A stretch of 64,000 nucleotides of DNA, taken from Cognatazoarcus halotolerans (GTDB taxonomy: Bacteria > Pseudomonadota > Gammaproteobacteria > Burkholderiales > Rhodocyclaceae). A model generated the notes under the pieces. That model did no database searches and was not told where the DNA came from. It saw nothing but the letters and a program-made list of their open reading frames with translations. Each line of letters opens with the position of its first letter. The stretch's first letter is position 1. The position numbers and the translations under genes are program-made. Shown piece by piece: positions 1 to 8,773 of this stretch. The stretch is taken from positions 62,001-126,000 of the forward strand of contig NZ_WUAF01000003.1 in NCBI RefSeq assembly GCF_009800965.1, given 5' to 3'.

Positions 1-1
1 T

Positions 2-100
2 CTGGTGTTCGTGTTCCGGACTTTCGATCGTGTCTCCTACGGCCTGATCCTTGAGAGCGATGGCCCGGTGACCGTCGGTGATTCGGTCCGGCAGCCCTGA
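2..100 (+). CDS. C-terminal end of a protein upstream of dprA (probably LysM-type), partial
   Basis: An open frame enters from the left edge and stops with TGA at 98-100. It encodes 32 residues beginning LVFVFRTFDRVSYGLILESD and ending in VGDSVRQP. The tail overlaps the GTG start of dprA by 23 bases, so the two are translationally linked. In many beta-proteobacteria the gene before dprA encodes an exported LysM-domain protein, and the ending fits that family. With no LysM repeat inside the window, the identity is inferred from position. Confidence 0.6.
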   Translation: MVFVFRTFDRVSYGLILESDGPVTVGDSVRQP

Positions 101-1214
101 GCGCGGGTCGGATTCGAGGCGCGAACTTGCGGACTGGTTGCGGCTGACGCTGGCCCCCGGCGTTGGTGGGGGCCGCCAACGCCAGTTGCTGAGCGCTTAT
201 GGCCTGCCGGGCAACATTCTGTCGGCTGATCGGGGGGCGCTCGAGCGCCTGGTGGGGGCAAAGGCTGCATACGGCCTGCTCGAACACGACAGCAGCAAGC
301 AGATAGAGGATGCGTTCGCCTGGCTCGACGAAGGCGGCAACCACATCGTTACGCTCGCTGATCCGGCCTATCCGGCAAGCCTGCTCGAAATGGCCGACCC
401 GCCGACGCTCCTCTACGTGAAGGGTCGTATCGAGTTGCTTTCCGCACCATCGATCGCGATGGTCGGTGCGCGCTCGGCGACGGCGCAGGGTCTGGCCGAC
501 GCACGTGCGTTCGCTGCTGCGCTGTCGGCCGCCGGCCTGTGCGTAGTGAGTGGTCTGGCAATCGGCATCGATGCGGCCGCGCATGAAGGTGGGCTCAAGG
601 CCGAGGGCGCTACGGTCGCAGTGATTGGGACCGGGGCTGATCGCATCTACCCGGCACGCAATGCAGCGCTGGCCCGTCGGATTGCAGCGGAAGGTGCAGT
701 CGTGAGCGAATATCCGCTCGGGGCCCAACCGCTGCAACATCACTTTCCGCGGCGAAATCGCTTGATTGCCGGACTTTCGCGTGGCGTTCTGGTGGTCGAG
801 GCCGCGATCGGCAGTGGGTCTCTGATAACCGCGAGGCTGGCCGCCGAGCAGGGTCGCGAGGTCTTCGCGATTCCCGGTTCGATACATTCGCCACTTTCAA
901 AGGGGTGTCACCGTCTGATCAGGGACGGCGCCAAGCTCGTCGAAACCGCCGAGGATGTCCTCGAGGAGCTGTGTTGGCCCCACCGCGAGACGCCTCAGGG
1001 TGGCGCTGACGCGGCGGTTGACCGGGGCGGTGACGATGCGCCGGACGCAGCCAAATTGCTCGCGGCCCTCGGTCATGACCCCGTGACCCTCGACACCTTG
1101 CTGCAGCGCAGCGGGTTGACGCCCGAGACGCTGTCGGCCATGCTCTTGACCATGGAACTAGATGGGCGGGTCAGCCGCTTGCCGGGTGGCCGGTTCCAAC
1201 GTCTTCATGTGTGA
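78..1214 (+). CDS. dprA: DNA processing protein DprA/Smf
   Basis: DprA binds incoming single-stranded DNA during natural transformation and loads RecA. The 378-residue product has the family layout: an N-terminal helical SAM-like region, a central Rossmann-type DprA domain, and a C-terminal winged-helix domain (about 320-378). Visible family motifs are the GARSAT stretch, SGLAIGIDAAAHEGGLK, and SEYPLGAQPLQHHFPRRNR followed by LIAGLS. The start is GTG at 78, overlapping the preceding gene, with smg and topB following on the same strand. YifB/ComM, another protein linked to transformation, is encoded later in the window. Confidence 0.95.
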   Translation: MIRSGSPERGSDSRRELADWLRLTLAPGVGGGRQRQLLSAYGLPGNILSADRGALERLVGAKAAYGLLEHDSSKQIEDAFAWLDEGGNHIVTLADPAYPASLLEMADPPTLLYVKGRIELLSAPSIAMVGARSATAQGLADARAFAAALSAAGLCVVSGLAIGIDAAAHEGGLKAEGATVAVIGTGADRIYPARNAALARRIAAEGAVVSEYPLGAQPLQHHFPRRNRLIAGLSRGVLVVEAAIGSGSLITARLAAEQGREVFAIPGSIHSPLSKGCHRLIRDGAKLVETAEDVLEELCWPHRETPQGGADAAVDRGGDDAPDAAKLLAALGHDPVTLDTLLQRSGLTPETLSAMLLTMELDGRVSRLPGGRFQRLHV

Positions 1215-1223
1215 GCAAAGGCC

Positions 1224-1685
1224 ATGTTCGATATCCTCGTCTATTTGTTCGAAACCTATGTCCATGCCGGTGCGTGTCCGGAATCGGATCAGCTCGCCCG
1301 CAAGCTCTCCGCCGCGGGCTTCGAGGAAGAAGAGATTTCCGAAGCGCTCAGCTGGCTCGAAGGGCTGCGCGGCGAAATTTCGATTCCCGATATCGGCAGC
1401 GACAGCGACTCGGTGCGTGTCTACGCCGATGAGGAGATGCGGCGGCTCGATGCCGAATGCCGCGGCTTTTTGACCTTTCTCGAGAACGCAGGCGTACTCG
1501 ATGCGCTGACGCGCGAGATGATCATCGAACGGGCGATGGCGCTGTCCGACCATCGTTTGACGCGCTCGCGGCTCAAGGTGATCGTGCTGATGGTGTTGTG
1601 GCAGCAGGAACAGTCGATCGATACCCTGATCCTCGACGAACTGCTCACCGAAGAAGACGAAGATCTCGCGCTTACCTACCAGTAA
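1224..1685 (+). CDS. smg: Smg family protein (DUF494)
   Basis: The 153-residue acidic protein begins MFDILVYLFETYVHAGACPE and matches the Smg/DUF494 family in length and in its helical, Glu-rich character. The family lies directly after dprA in many beta- and gamma-proteobacteria. Its biochemical role is not established. The ATG at 1224 is 9 bases after the dprA stop with an AAAGG ribosome-binding sequence, so the two genes are probably one transcript. A hairpin with a T-run follows the stop. Confidence 0.92.
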   Translation: MFDILVYLFETYVHAGACPESDQLARKLSAAGFEEEEISEALSWLEGLRGEISIPDIGSDSDSVRVYADEEMRRLDAECRGFLTFLENAGVLDALTREMIIERAMALSDHRLTRSRLKVIVLMVLWQQEQSIDTLILDELLTEEDEDLALTYQ

Positions 1686-1711
1686 GCGCCTACCGTCCGG
1701 CGCGCTTTTTT
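1686..1711 (+). terminator. Rho-independent terminator after smg
   Basis: GCGCC at 1686-1690 pairs with GGCGC at 1699-1703, followed within two bases by TTTTTT at 1706-1711. The stem is short, but the T-run and the position immediately after the smg stop support termination of dprA-smg before topB. Confidence 0.55.
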
Positions 1712-1832
1712 GCATGCTCCGGCGGACCTGCCTGTCCGGGCCGGCTTGCATGCGTTGCGGCGCCTTCCTTATCATGCCGTGCTTTTACAACCCATTCGGG
1801 AACCGTCCTTCGGTGCCCCTGTCAGCCACGGC

Positions 1833-4382
1833 ATGAGCAAACAACTGATCATTGCGGAGAAACCCTCGGTTGCGCAGGACATCGCGCGTGCGCTGGGCGG
1901 CTTCACCAAGGAGAAGGACTACTTCGAGTCGGACGATTATGTTCTTTCGTCCGCGGTGGGCCATCTGCTCGAGCTGACCGTTCCGGAGGAGTACGAGGTC
2001 AAGCGAGGCAAGTGGTCTTTTGCCCATCTGCCGGTGATTCCGCCGCACTTCGCCCTGTCGCCGATCGAAAAGACCGATGATCGTCTGAAACTGCTTTCGC
2101 GGCTGATCAAGCGCAAGGACGTTACCGGCCTCATCAACGCCTGCGATGCGGGGCGTGAGGGCGAGTTGATCTTCAATTACATCGCCCAGCACGCCAAGAC
2201 CACCAAACCGATCAGGCGTTTGTGGCTGCAGTCGATGACTGCGGCGGCCATCCGCGACGGGTTTGCCCAGTTGCGCAGTGCCGACGAGGTGGAAGGGCTG
2301 CGACAGGCGGCGATGTCCCGTGCCGAGAGCGATTGGCTGATCGGCATTAATGGCACCCGCGCGATGACGGCCTTCAACTCGAAGACCGGAGGATTCCACC
2401 TTACAACGGTCGGGCGCGTGCAGACCCCGACGCTGGCGCTGGTGATCGAGCGCGAAGAGAAGATCCGTGCATTCAGATCACGGGATTACTGGGAGCTTGA
2501 CGCGACCTTCGGCGCCAGTGAGGGCAGTTATGCCGGACGGTGGTTCGACGAGAAGTTCAAGAAACCCGAGGGCGACGAGCATGCCGCGGCCAGCCGGTTG
2601 TGGGAAAAGGCGCAGGCCGAAGCAATCAAGGCGAAGTGCGAGGGCAAGATCGGCACGGTTGAGGAGGAGGCCAAGCCATCGACGCAGCTCTCTCCGCTGC
2701 TCTTCGACCTCACTTCGCTGCAGCGCGAGGCCAACGGCCGGTTCGGTTTCTCGGCCCGCAATACGCTCGGCCTTGCCCAGGCGCTTTACGAAAAGCACAA
2801 GGTCCTGACATATCCTCGTACCGACGCGCGTGCGCTGCCCGAGGACTATATCGGCACCGTCGGCCAGGTTCTGGCCGGCCTGCCGGCCGACTATGCGCCG
2901 TTCGCGAACAAGATCGTGGAGCACGGTTGGGTCAAGCCGAACAAGCGGATATTCAACAATGCCAAGATTTCAGACCACTTCGCGATCATCCCCACCGGTA
3001 CGCAGCCAAAGAACCTGACCGAAGCGGAGCAGAAGATCTACGATCTTGTGACGCGGCGTTTTCTCGCGGTGTTCTTTCCACCTGCGGAGTACCAGGTGAC
3101 CACGCGGATCACCCGCGTCGAAGGCGAGGCCTTCAAGACAGAAGGGAAGGTGTTGGTCAACCCCGGCTGGCTTGCGGTATATGGCAAGGAGGCAGCTGGC
3201 GACGACAAGGATGGCGGTGCGCAGCTGATCGCCGTGAAGGCCGGCGAGCAGGTCAGTACCGAGGACATCCTGATCAAGGCGCTCCAGACCAAGCCACCAG
3301 CCCGTTTCAATGAAGCGACGCTGCTGTCGGCCATGGAAGGTGCCGGCAAGATGGTGGACGACGAGGAGTTACGGGCGGCGATGGCCGGTCGCGGCCTCGG
3401 CACGCCGGCGACCCGGGCGCAGATCATCGAGAACCTGATCGGCGAAAACTACATGACGCGAGACGGCCGTGAGCTGGTTCCCACGGCCAAGGCGTTTTCC
3501 CTGATCACGCTACTTCGTGGCCTCGGCATCACCGAGCTTTCCTCCCCGGAGCTGACCGGCGAGTGGGAATACAAGCTTGCCCAGATGGAACGCGGCGCCC
3601 TGTCGCGGACCGAGTTCATGAATCATATCCAGGCAATGACGCGCGAGATCGTCGAGCGTGCCAAGGCCTACGAGTCGGACACGGTGCCAGGAAACTTTGC
3701 CACCCTGAGGACCCCTTGTCCCAAGTGTGGTGGTGTCGTGAAGGAGAATTACAAGAAATTTGCCTGCCAGGCCTGTGACTGGAGCGCCTGGAAGATCGTG
3801 GCTGGGCGGCAGTTTGAACTCGATGAGATCGAGACCCTCCTGTCTGAAGGCAAGGTTGGCCCGCTGATGGGTTTTCGCAACAAGATGGGGCGTCTTTTCA
3901 ACGCCGAGATCAAGCTCAACGAGGACAAGCAGCCGACCTTCGATTTCGGCCAGCCCAAGGAAGACGAGAACGCCGAGCCGGTCGATTTCTCGAGTCAGGA
4001 AAGTCTCGGGGCCTGTCCGAAATGCGCTGCGCGGGTATTCGAGCACGGCATGTCGTATGTATGCGAAAAGTCTGTCGGGCCGGAAAAGAGTTGCGATTTC
4101 CGCTCGGGCAAGATCATCCTGCAGCAACCGATTGAACGTGGGCAGATGACTAAACTGCTCGCGGAAGGCAAGACCGATCTGCTCAGGGGCTTTGTATCGG
4201 CGCGGACCAACCGCAAGTTCTCGGCCTTTCTCAAATGGGATGCCTCGAGCGGCAAGGTAGGCTTCGAGTTCGAGCCAAGGGCACCCAAGGCAGCGACTGC
4301 CGCCAAGAATGCCACTGAAAAAACCCAGGCGCCCGCCACGAAGAAACCGGCACCGAAGCGGAAAAGGGCGACCGGTGAATGA
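1833..4382 (+). CDS. topB: DNA topoisomerase III
   Basis: A type IA topoisomerase that passes single strands to decatenate DNA. The frame is open from 1710, but the natural start is ATG at 1833 (MSKQLIIAEKPSVAQDIARA), the canonical TOPRIM opening. This gives 849 residues. The active-site tyrosine is in HKVLTYPRTDAR at residue 327, matching its usual place in TopB. The Mg-binding TOPRIM acidic residues lie in NACDAGREGELIF. The protein is longer than E. coli TopB because it carries two C-terminal zinc-ribbon-like modules (CPKCGG..CQACDW and CPKCAARVFEHGMSYVCEKS) followed by a basic, Lys/Ala-rich tail. It overlaps the next gene by 8 bases. Confidence 0.95.
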   Translation: MSKQLIIAEKPSVAQDIARALGGFTKEKDYFESDDYVLSSAVGHLLELTVPEEYEVKRGKWSFAHLPVIPPHFALSPIEKTDDRLKLLSRLIKRKDVTGLINACDAGREGELIFNYIAQHAKTTKPIRRLWLQSMTAAAIRDGFAQLRSADEVEGLRQAAMSRAESDWLIGINGTRAMTAFNSKTGGFHLTTVGRVQTPTLALVIEREEKIRAFRSRDYWELDATFGASEGSYAGRWFDEKFKKPEGDEHAAASRLWEKAQAEAIKAKCEGKIGTVEEEAKPSTQLSPLLFDLTSLQREANGRFGFSARNTLGLAQALYEKHKVLTYPRTDARALPEDYIGTVGQVLAGLPADYAPFANKIVEHGWVKPNKRIFNNAKISDHFAIIPTGTQPKNLTEAEQKIYDLVTRRFLAVFFPPAEYQVTTRITRVEGEAFKTEGKVLVNPGWLAVYGKEAAGDDKDGGAQLIAVKAGEQVSTEDILIKALQTKPPARFNEATLLSAMEGAGKMVDDEELRAAMAGRGLGTPATRAQIIENLIGENYMTRDGRELVPTAKAFSLITLLRGLGITELSSPELTGEWEYKLAQMERGALSRTEFMNHIQAMTREIVERAKAYESDTVPGNFATLRTPCPKCGGVVKENYKKFACQACDWSAWKIVAGRQFELDEIETLLSEGKVGPLMGFRNKMGRLFNAEIKLNEDKQPTFDFGQPKEDENAEPVDFSSQESLGACPKCAARVFEHGMSYVCEKSVGPEKSCDFRSGKIILQQPIERGQMTKLLAEGKTDLLRGFVSARTNRKFSAFLKWDASSGKVGFEFEPRAPKAATAAKNATEKTQAPATKKPAPKRKRATGE

Positions 4383-4968
4383 CTTGAAGCGGTGGGATCC
4401 GGAAGCGGTACTGGCCTTCTGGTTTCCTCGCGACAGTGTGACCGGGAGGCTGACGCCCCTCAAGCACTGGTTTGCAAAGGATCCCGACTTCGATGCGATG
4501 CTCCGGGCGAGTTTTGGCTACCTGCTGGACGATGTTTTCCGGCAGGGGGCGGCGCCTGTCTGCGTCTGCGCGCGCGAGCGCCTTGCCGGGATCGTCCTGC
4601 TGGACCAGTTCACCCGCAACGTCTTCCGTGATACGCCGAAGGCCTTCGCGGGTGATGCGCTGGCACGGACGCTTGCCGTCGAGTTGCTCGCGGATGGAGG
4701 GGATATGTCGCTGGAGCCGCTCGAACGGGTTTTTGCGTACCTGCCTTTCGAGCATTCGGAGTCAATGGCAGACCAGGATCGGGCGGTGGCGCTGTTCGAT
4801 GATCTGAGCAGGCACGGCAACGAATTCACAGGGTATCTCGAGTATGCCCATCGACATCGCGATGTGATTCGTCAGTTCGGTCGATTTCCGCATCGCAATC
4901 GCATACTCGGCCGGGTCTCCACGCCGGCGGAGATCGAATATCTTGCGAGGCCGGGTTCGGGTTTCTAG
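4375..4968 (+). CDS. DUF924 family protein
   Basis: A 197-residue protein of the DUF924 family (helical, TPR-like fold; function unknown). Family landmarks are WDPEAVLAFWFPRD near the N-terminus, LLDQFTRNVFRDTPKAFAGD in the middle and YLPFEHSESMADQDRAVALF near the C-terminus. GTG at 4375 is chosen because it overlaps the topB stop by 8 bases (translational coupling) and gives the usual family length. Upstream ATGs in the frame lie inside topB. It converges with the flavoprotein gene across about 65 bases. Confidence 0.88.
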   Translation: MNDLKRWDPEAVLAFWFPRDSVTGRLTPLKHWFAKDPDFDAMLRASFGYLLDDVFRQGAAPVCVCARERLAGIVLLDQFTRNVFRDTPKAFAGDALARTLAVELLADGGDMSLEPLERVFAYLPFEHSESMADQDRAVALFDDLSRHGNEFTGYLEYAHRHRDVIRQFGRFPHRNRILGRVSTPAEIEYLARPGSGF

Positions 4969-5033
4969 CCCGTTTTCGGGACGGCATTCGGGTATCCGCA
5001 GTGTCGGGCGATGAGTGACCCGCGTTCGCGGAC

Positions 5034-6176
5034 TCAGGCAATCGTCAGTTTTGCCAGCCAGCGATCGCGGCTGTCGACCGCTCCGCCTTCGAGCACGAAA
5101 CCCCTGAGTTGCCCGCGCATGTCATGGAACAGGGCCGTCACGCCCCGCTTGTTGGCGTTTTCGTGCCATTCGCCGGGTACGTGAGGCGGGGCCATCAGCA
5201 CCATGGCGCAGGCCGGCGTATTCAGGCGCAAGGGGATGGGTCGAGGATCCGGTCGGGTCGGTGTGCCGAGCAGCGTGGCGGCAAGTGCTTCGGCCTGGGC
5301 ATCGACGGAAGCCGCATGGATCGGTCCTGGAAGCGCCGCACAGGCCCCGAGGGCGTAGATACCGGATGTGGAAGTGAGCAGTCGGTCGCTTACCCGGATT
5401 CCGTCCTTGCCGACCTTGATTCCCGCAGCTGCCGCAAGCTCGGTGCGTGCCCGCGGGATGGGGGCGGCGAAAACCATGTCGGCGTCGAGTTCCGAACCTC
5501 CTGCGGTCCGAATGACGAAACCGCTGTCTCCCCGGGAGTCGATCTGAACGACTCTATCGTCCATCAGCATGCGTACGCCAGCATGTGCCAGACGGGCCAT
5601 CAGGCGCTGGCCTGCCAGAGTAGGGATACGATCTGCAAGCGGATAGGGTGCGGGGTCGACCATCGTGACGGTGTAGCCGCTACTCACCAGGTCGTTGGCA
5701 AACTCGCATGCCGGCACACTGGCGCCGATCAGAACAAGCGAACGGACACCCTGCAGCTGGTGATGCAGATAGGCGTAGTCACTGAGCCGGTTTACGGTCA
5801 GGACACGACTTGCTGCATCGCCTGCAAGCCTGGGTTTGGGCAACTCCGCGCCAAGAGCCAGGGCGAGCTGACCGAATGGGAGCCGTGATGTCTTGAGTAC
5901 GACTTCCGATGCGCCAATATCGATTGAATGCGCGGGACTGTGCTGGTGGATCGTGATCCCCAAGCGATCCTGCATCATGCGTGCGGTGGCTTGAACGAGC
6001 TCCACGGGACGGCGGTTTGCGCCCATCGCGTAGGGCAAGGCCGATTTCGGATAGACGTCTCCGTCGTGGGCGGCCAGCAGACCGATCGGGATCGTGGCGT
6101 CACGGCGTCGGAGCGCGCGCGCCAAGGTGTAACCGGCAATGCCGGCACCGACGATCAGGATCGGTGCTGCACCCAC
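5034..6176 (-). CDS. NAD(P)/FAD-dependent oxidoreductase, rubredoxin-reductase-like, with degenerate motifs
   Basis: The 380-residue protein has the two-Rossmann architecture of rubredoxin/ferredoxin reductases. The first FAD-binding glycine motif is intact (LIVGAGIAGYTLARALRRRD, residues 7-26). The second, normally GxGxxG for NAD(P)H, reads VLIGASVPACEFANDL and lacks two glycines. The C-terminal motif that usually contains GD reads YALGACAALPG, so the aspartate that contacts FAD is replaced by Ala. Reductase activity is therefore uncertain. The start is GTG at 6176: an in-frame TGA lies just upstream and an AAAGGA ribosome site precedes it. It lies downstream of dps on the same strand. Confidence 0.8.
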   Translation of the reverse strand: MGAAPILIVGAGIAGYTLARALRRRDATIPIGLLAAHDGDVYPKSALPYAMGANRRPVELVQATARMMQDRLGITIHQHSPAHSIDIGASEVVLKTSRLPFGQLALALGAELPKPRLAGDAASRVLTVNRLSDYAYLHHQLQGVRSLVLIGASVPACEFANDLVSSGYTVTMVDPAPYPLADRIPTLAGQRLMARLAHAGVRMLMDDRVVQIDSRGDSGFVIRTAGGSELDADMVFAAPIPRARTELAAAAGIKVGKDGIRVSDRLLTSTSGIYALGACAALPGPIHAASVDAQAEALAATLLGTPTRPDPRPIPLRLNTPACAMVLMAPPHVPGEWHENANKRGVTALFHDMRGQLRGFVLEGGAVDSRDRWLAKLTIA

Positions 6177-6216
6177 ATTTCATTCCTTTCTCCCGGCGTG
6201 ATCCGGAAGTGCCGTG

Positions 6217-6687
6217 TCAATCCTCGAGCAGGCTGCGAAGCATCCAGGCATTCTTTTCGTGCACCTGCATCCGTTGTGTCAGCAGGTCCGCAGTCGGCTC
6301 GTCGTGGACCTCGCCGACCGCGTCCATGAGGCCGCGTGCAGTCCGTACCACGGCTTCCTGGCCGGCGACGAGCTGGCGGATCATGGTCTTAGCGTCAGGC
6401 ACACCTTCGGGCTCATCGATACTGGTAAGTGCCGCAAAGGCCTTGTAGGTGCCGGGCGCGGGGAAGCCCAGTGCGCGGATGCGCTCGGCGATTACGTCAA
6501 CTGCGAGCGCCAGTTCGGTGTATTGCGCCTCGAACATGAGGTGAAGCGTATTGAACATCGGACCGGTCACGTTCCAGTGGAAGTTGTGGGTCGTCAGATA
6601 GAGCGTGTAGCTGTCCGCAAGCAGGCGCGAGAGGCCTTCCGCGATCCTCGAGCGATCGTTCTTGCTGATGCCGATATTGATATCCAT
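6217..6687 (-). CDS. dps: Dps-family ferritin-like DNA-protection protein
   Basis: A 156-residue Dps/miniferritin that oxidises and stores iron with peroxide, forming a 12-subunit shell. The inter-subunit ferroxidase site is visible in [13 protein letters not shown] (His ligands) and [17 protein letters not shown] (acidic ligands), followed by [15 protein letters not shown]. The basic N-terminal tail used by E. coli Dps to bind DNA is short here. The start at 6687 has a GGAG site upstream. Its neighbour is oxyR, a common regulator of dps, which suggests peroxide control, but I cannot read a convincing OxyR site before it. Confidence 0.93.
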   Translation of the reverse strand: MDINIGISKNDRSRIAEGLSRLLADSYTLYLTTHNFHWNVTGPMFNTLHLMFEAQYTELALAVDVIAERIRALGFPAPGTYKAFAALTSIDEPEGVPDAKTMIRQLVAGQEAVVRTARGLMDAVGEVHDEPTADLLTQRMQVHEKNAWMLRSLLED

Positions 6688-6889
6688 GAAATGCTCCTTG
6701 CCGTTGATTTTGAGTTGTCCGCCTGGTTCCTGCCCGGAACTAGCTAACGGAAGCGATGATTCATCTTATTGCGCGGGCCCGGATTTTCCCAATTGCGAAT
6801 CCGGATCACCGGGATGCGGTCACGCTATCAGAGTGGCCGAGGGCTTCAGGGTTCCATCGACCGGTCGCGTTTATGGCCGTGCCGGAGGT

Positions 6890-7804
6890 TCAGGTGACCG
6901 GTGTGACGCCGGGCAGCGTGCTTCCGAGTATCGCCTTGCGCAACACGTCGATCGCTCCGCCGCGAGGGTATGTCACCCTCCAGGCGATGGCTACGCGTCG
7001 TGCAGGCTGAGGGTCGGCGAAGGGGCGTACCGTCAGCAGCGCATTCTGCTCGGGCAACTCGTCGGCGGCCGAGCTTGGCAGGATGGTGACACCGATTCCG
7101 GTTGCCACCATGTGGCGGATCGTCTCCAGGGAGCTGCCTTCGAGCGTGCGCTGCAGGCCGCTGCTCGTCCTGCAGTGTGGGCACACTTCGAGAACCTGGT
7201 CGCGAAAGCAGTTACCCGCACCAAGCAGCAACAACTGATCGTCGGCAAGGAGTTCGGGTTCTATCGCCTTGCTCGTACGCCATCGATGCTCGGCGGGCAT
7301 GAGCACCCGGAAAGGTTCATCGTAAACCACCTGCGTGACGATGCCCTGCTCTTCGTAAGGCAGCGAGATGATGATCACGTCGAGTTCGCCACGCTTGAGC
7401 GCATCGGTCAGCCGCGCCGTGTAGTTCTCCTGGATTATCAGCGGCATTCGAGGTGCCATTTCGTGCATCAGCGGAATCAGCCTGGGCAGCAGATAGGGGC
7501 CGATGGTGTAGATCACCCCCAGCCGCAGCGGCCCGGTCAGGGGATCCTTGCCCGATGCTGCGATCTCTTTGATCTGCGCGGCTTCGAGCAGTACCCGTTC
7601 GGCCTGTTCGATGATCTGGCGGCCGATCCCGGTGATCTTGACATCGGCCGCGCTACGCTCGAAAAGCAGCACGCCGAGCTGCTCCTCAAGTTTCTTTATC
7701 GCCACCGACAGGGTCGGCTGGCTCACATGACAGCGTTCGGCCGCACGTCCGAAATGGCGTTCGCGCGCGAGGGCAACAAGGTATCTCAGATCGGTCAAGG
7801 TCAT
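6890..7804 (-). CDS. oxyR: Hydrogen peroxide-inducible regulator OxyR (LysR family)
   Basis: A 304-residue LysR-type regulator: N-terminal winged HTH (residues 1-60, with HFGRAAERCHVSQPTLSVAI) and a C-terminal sensing domain. The redox pair is present at the same positions as in E. coli OxyR, Cys199 (GNCFRD) and Cys208 (EVCPHC), so a disulfide switch by H2O2 is expected. Likely targets in this window are dps, about 200 bases downstream on the same strand, and ahpC at 22255, where an OxyR-like site is seen. Upstream lies a gene-poor stretch. Confidence 0.95.
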   Translation of the reverse strand: MTLTDLRYLVALARERHFGRAAERCHVSQPTLSVAIKKLEEQLGVLLFERSAADVKITGIGRQIIEQAERVLLEAAQIKEIAASGKDPLTGPLRLGVIYTIGPYLLPRLIPLMHEMAPRMPLIIQENYTARLTDALKRGELDVIIISLPYEEQGIVTQVVYDEPFRVLMPAEHRWRTSKAIEPELLADDQLLLLGAGNCFRDQVLEVCPHCRTSSGLQRTLEGSSLETIRHMVATGIGVTILPSSAADELPEQNALLTVRPFADPQPARRVAIAWRVTYPRGGAIDVLRKAILGSTLPGVTPVT

Positions 7805-8773
7805 CGAAATGCGTTCCGCAGAAGTTTCAGGCTATCGATCAAATCTTACTCCAGCGCAGTTGCAGGTGTGGGTCCATGGTCGCGGAAGCGATATTCCGCC
7901 CTCTGAAAATGCAAAAAGCGTATTCAGTGGCTGACGCACTTGTCCCGATCGGCTCGAATGCGTGTCTGGGTGCGGTCAATATCATCTCCTGCCACAGCTG
8001 TTCTGGCGAAGCGGTGCGGCTTGCTCCACGGGTCTTTGCCAACTTGCAACCCGAGCACCACCAGAGCCGGCGTGTTGGCGTGTCGCACGCCTGGCGACAG
8101 CCAACACTTTTCGAACGCCACGGCGATGTAGCACACATCGTCGATCCCGGGTCGAGTCGGGCCTGCAGCAGCGCCGGATCCACAATCCGGACCCTTGCCC
8201 GCAAATGCCTTCCAGCTTGAAAGTCGGCTTTTCGCGGCGCTCGTGAGCCACTACGTGATCCGTGCGCCGCAGCCTCGCCCACTCACCTATCGATTCGCTG
8301 TCCTGGCCGGTGCCTGGCTATTCCGGAGTCCAAAACTGCCACAAGGCGATCCGCTTGAAAGGGCGGGAGTATCAATTGCGGTGGCAACCATGGTCGGGTG
8401 GGTGAATGCGGTTTGCGCAAGCGTCATCGACCGGAAGATCGACAGCACGCATGTCAAGCCCTGGGTGTGCCCCTTGGCAAGCCTTATATGGCGAAAGGAT
8501 CATGGCTCGGGCTGACGAAGTACGGGCCGACCTTCAGCACGGTTTCGCTCCGATCGGAGATCGGTTACGACCCGGGCTGGCATCGTCGGATGCGCGGATT
8601 GTGCAGAGGCCCTGGTGAGCGGGACTGGCGCCCGAGGTGGCGCCGGGTGGCACGGACCTGTTTGGGCGGTGCCTGGAGGTGTGTTCGCGTGGTTCGGGTC
8701 CGAGCGCAACGCAAGCCCGCCGAACGAGGCGCCGCCGCGTGCCCACCTCAGCCTCAGGTCCAATGTCTGAGCT
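7805..8773. other. Gene-poor stretch between oxyR and the FAH-family gene
   Basis: No open frame here shows a credible start, ribosome site or recognisable family on either strand. The short frames conflict with one another. On the plus strand, one stretch (about 8350-8420) reads LERAGVSIAVATMVGWVNAV, which weakly resembles the segment of IS66-type transposases around a W-V/G motif. I cannot support more than a possible relic. No tRNA, hairpin-rich RNA or long repeat was recognised. Confidence 0.4.

Noticed and set aside
1710-1832. Forty-one extra codons before topB
   Set aside because: Type IA topoisomerases start at the MSKQLIIAEKPS opening. The extra residues are not family-like and overlap the terminator T-run.
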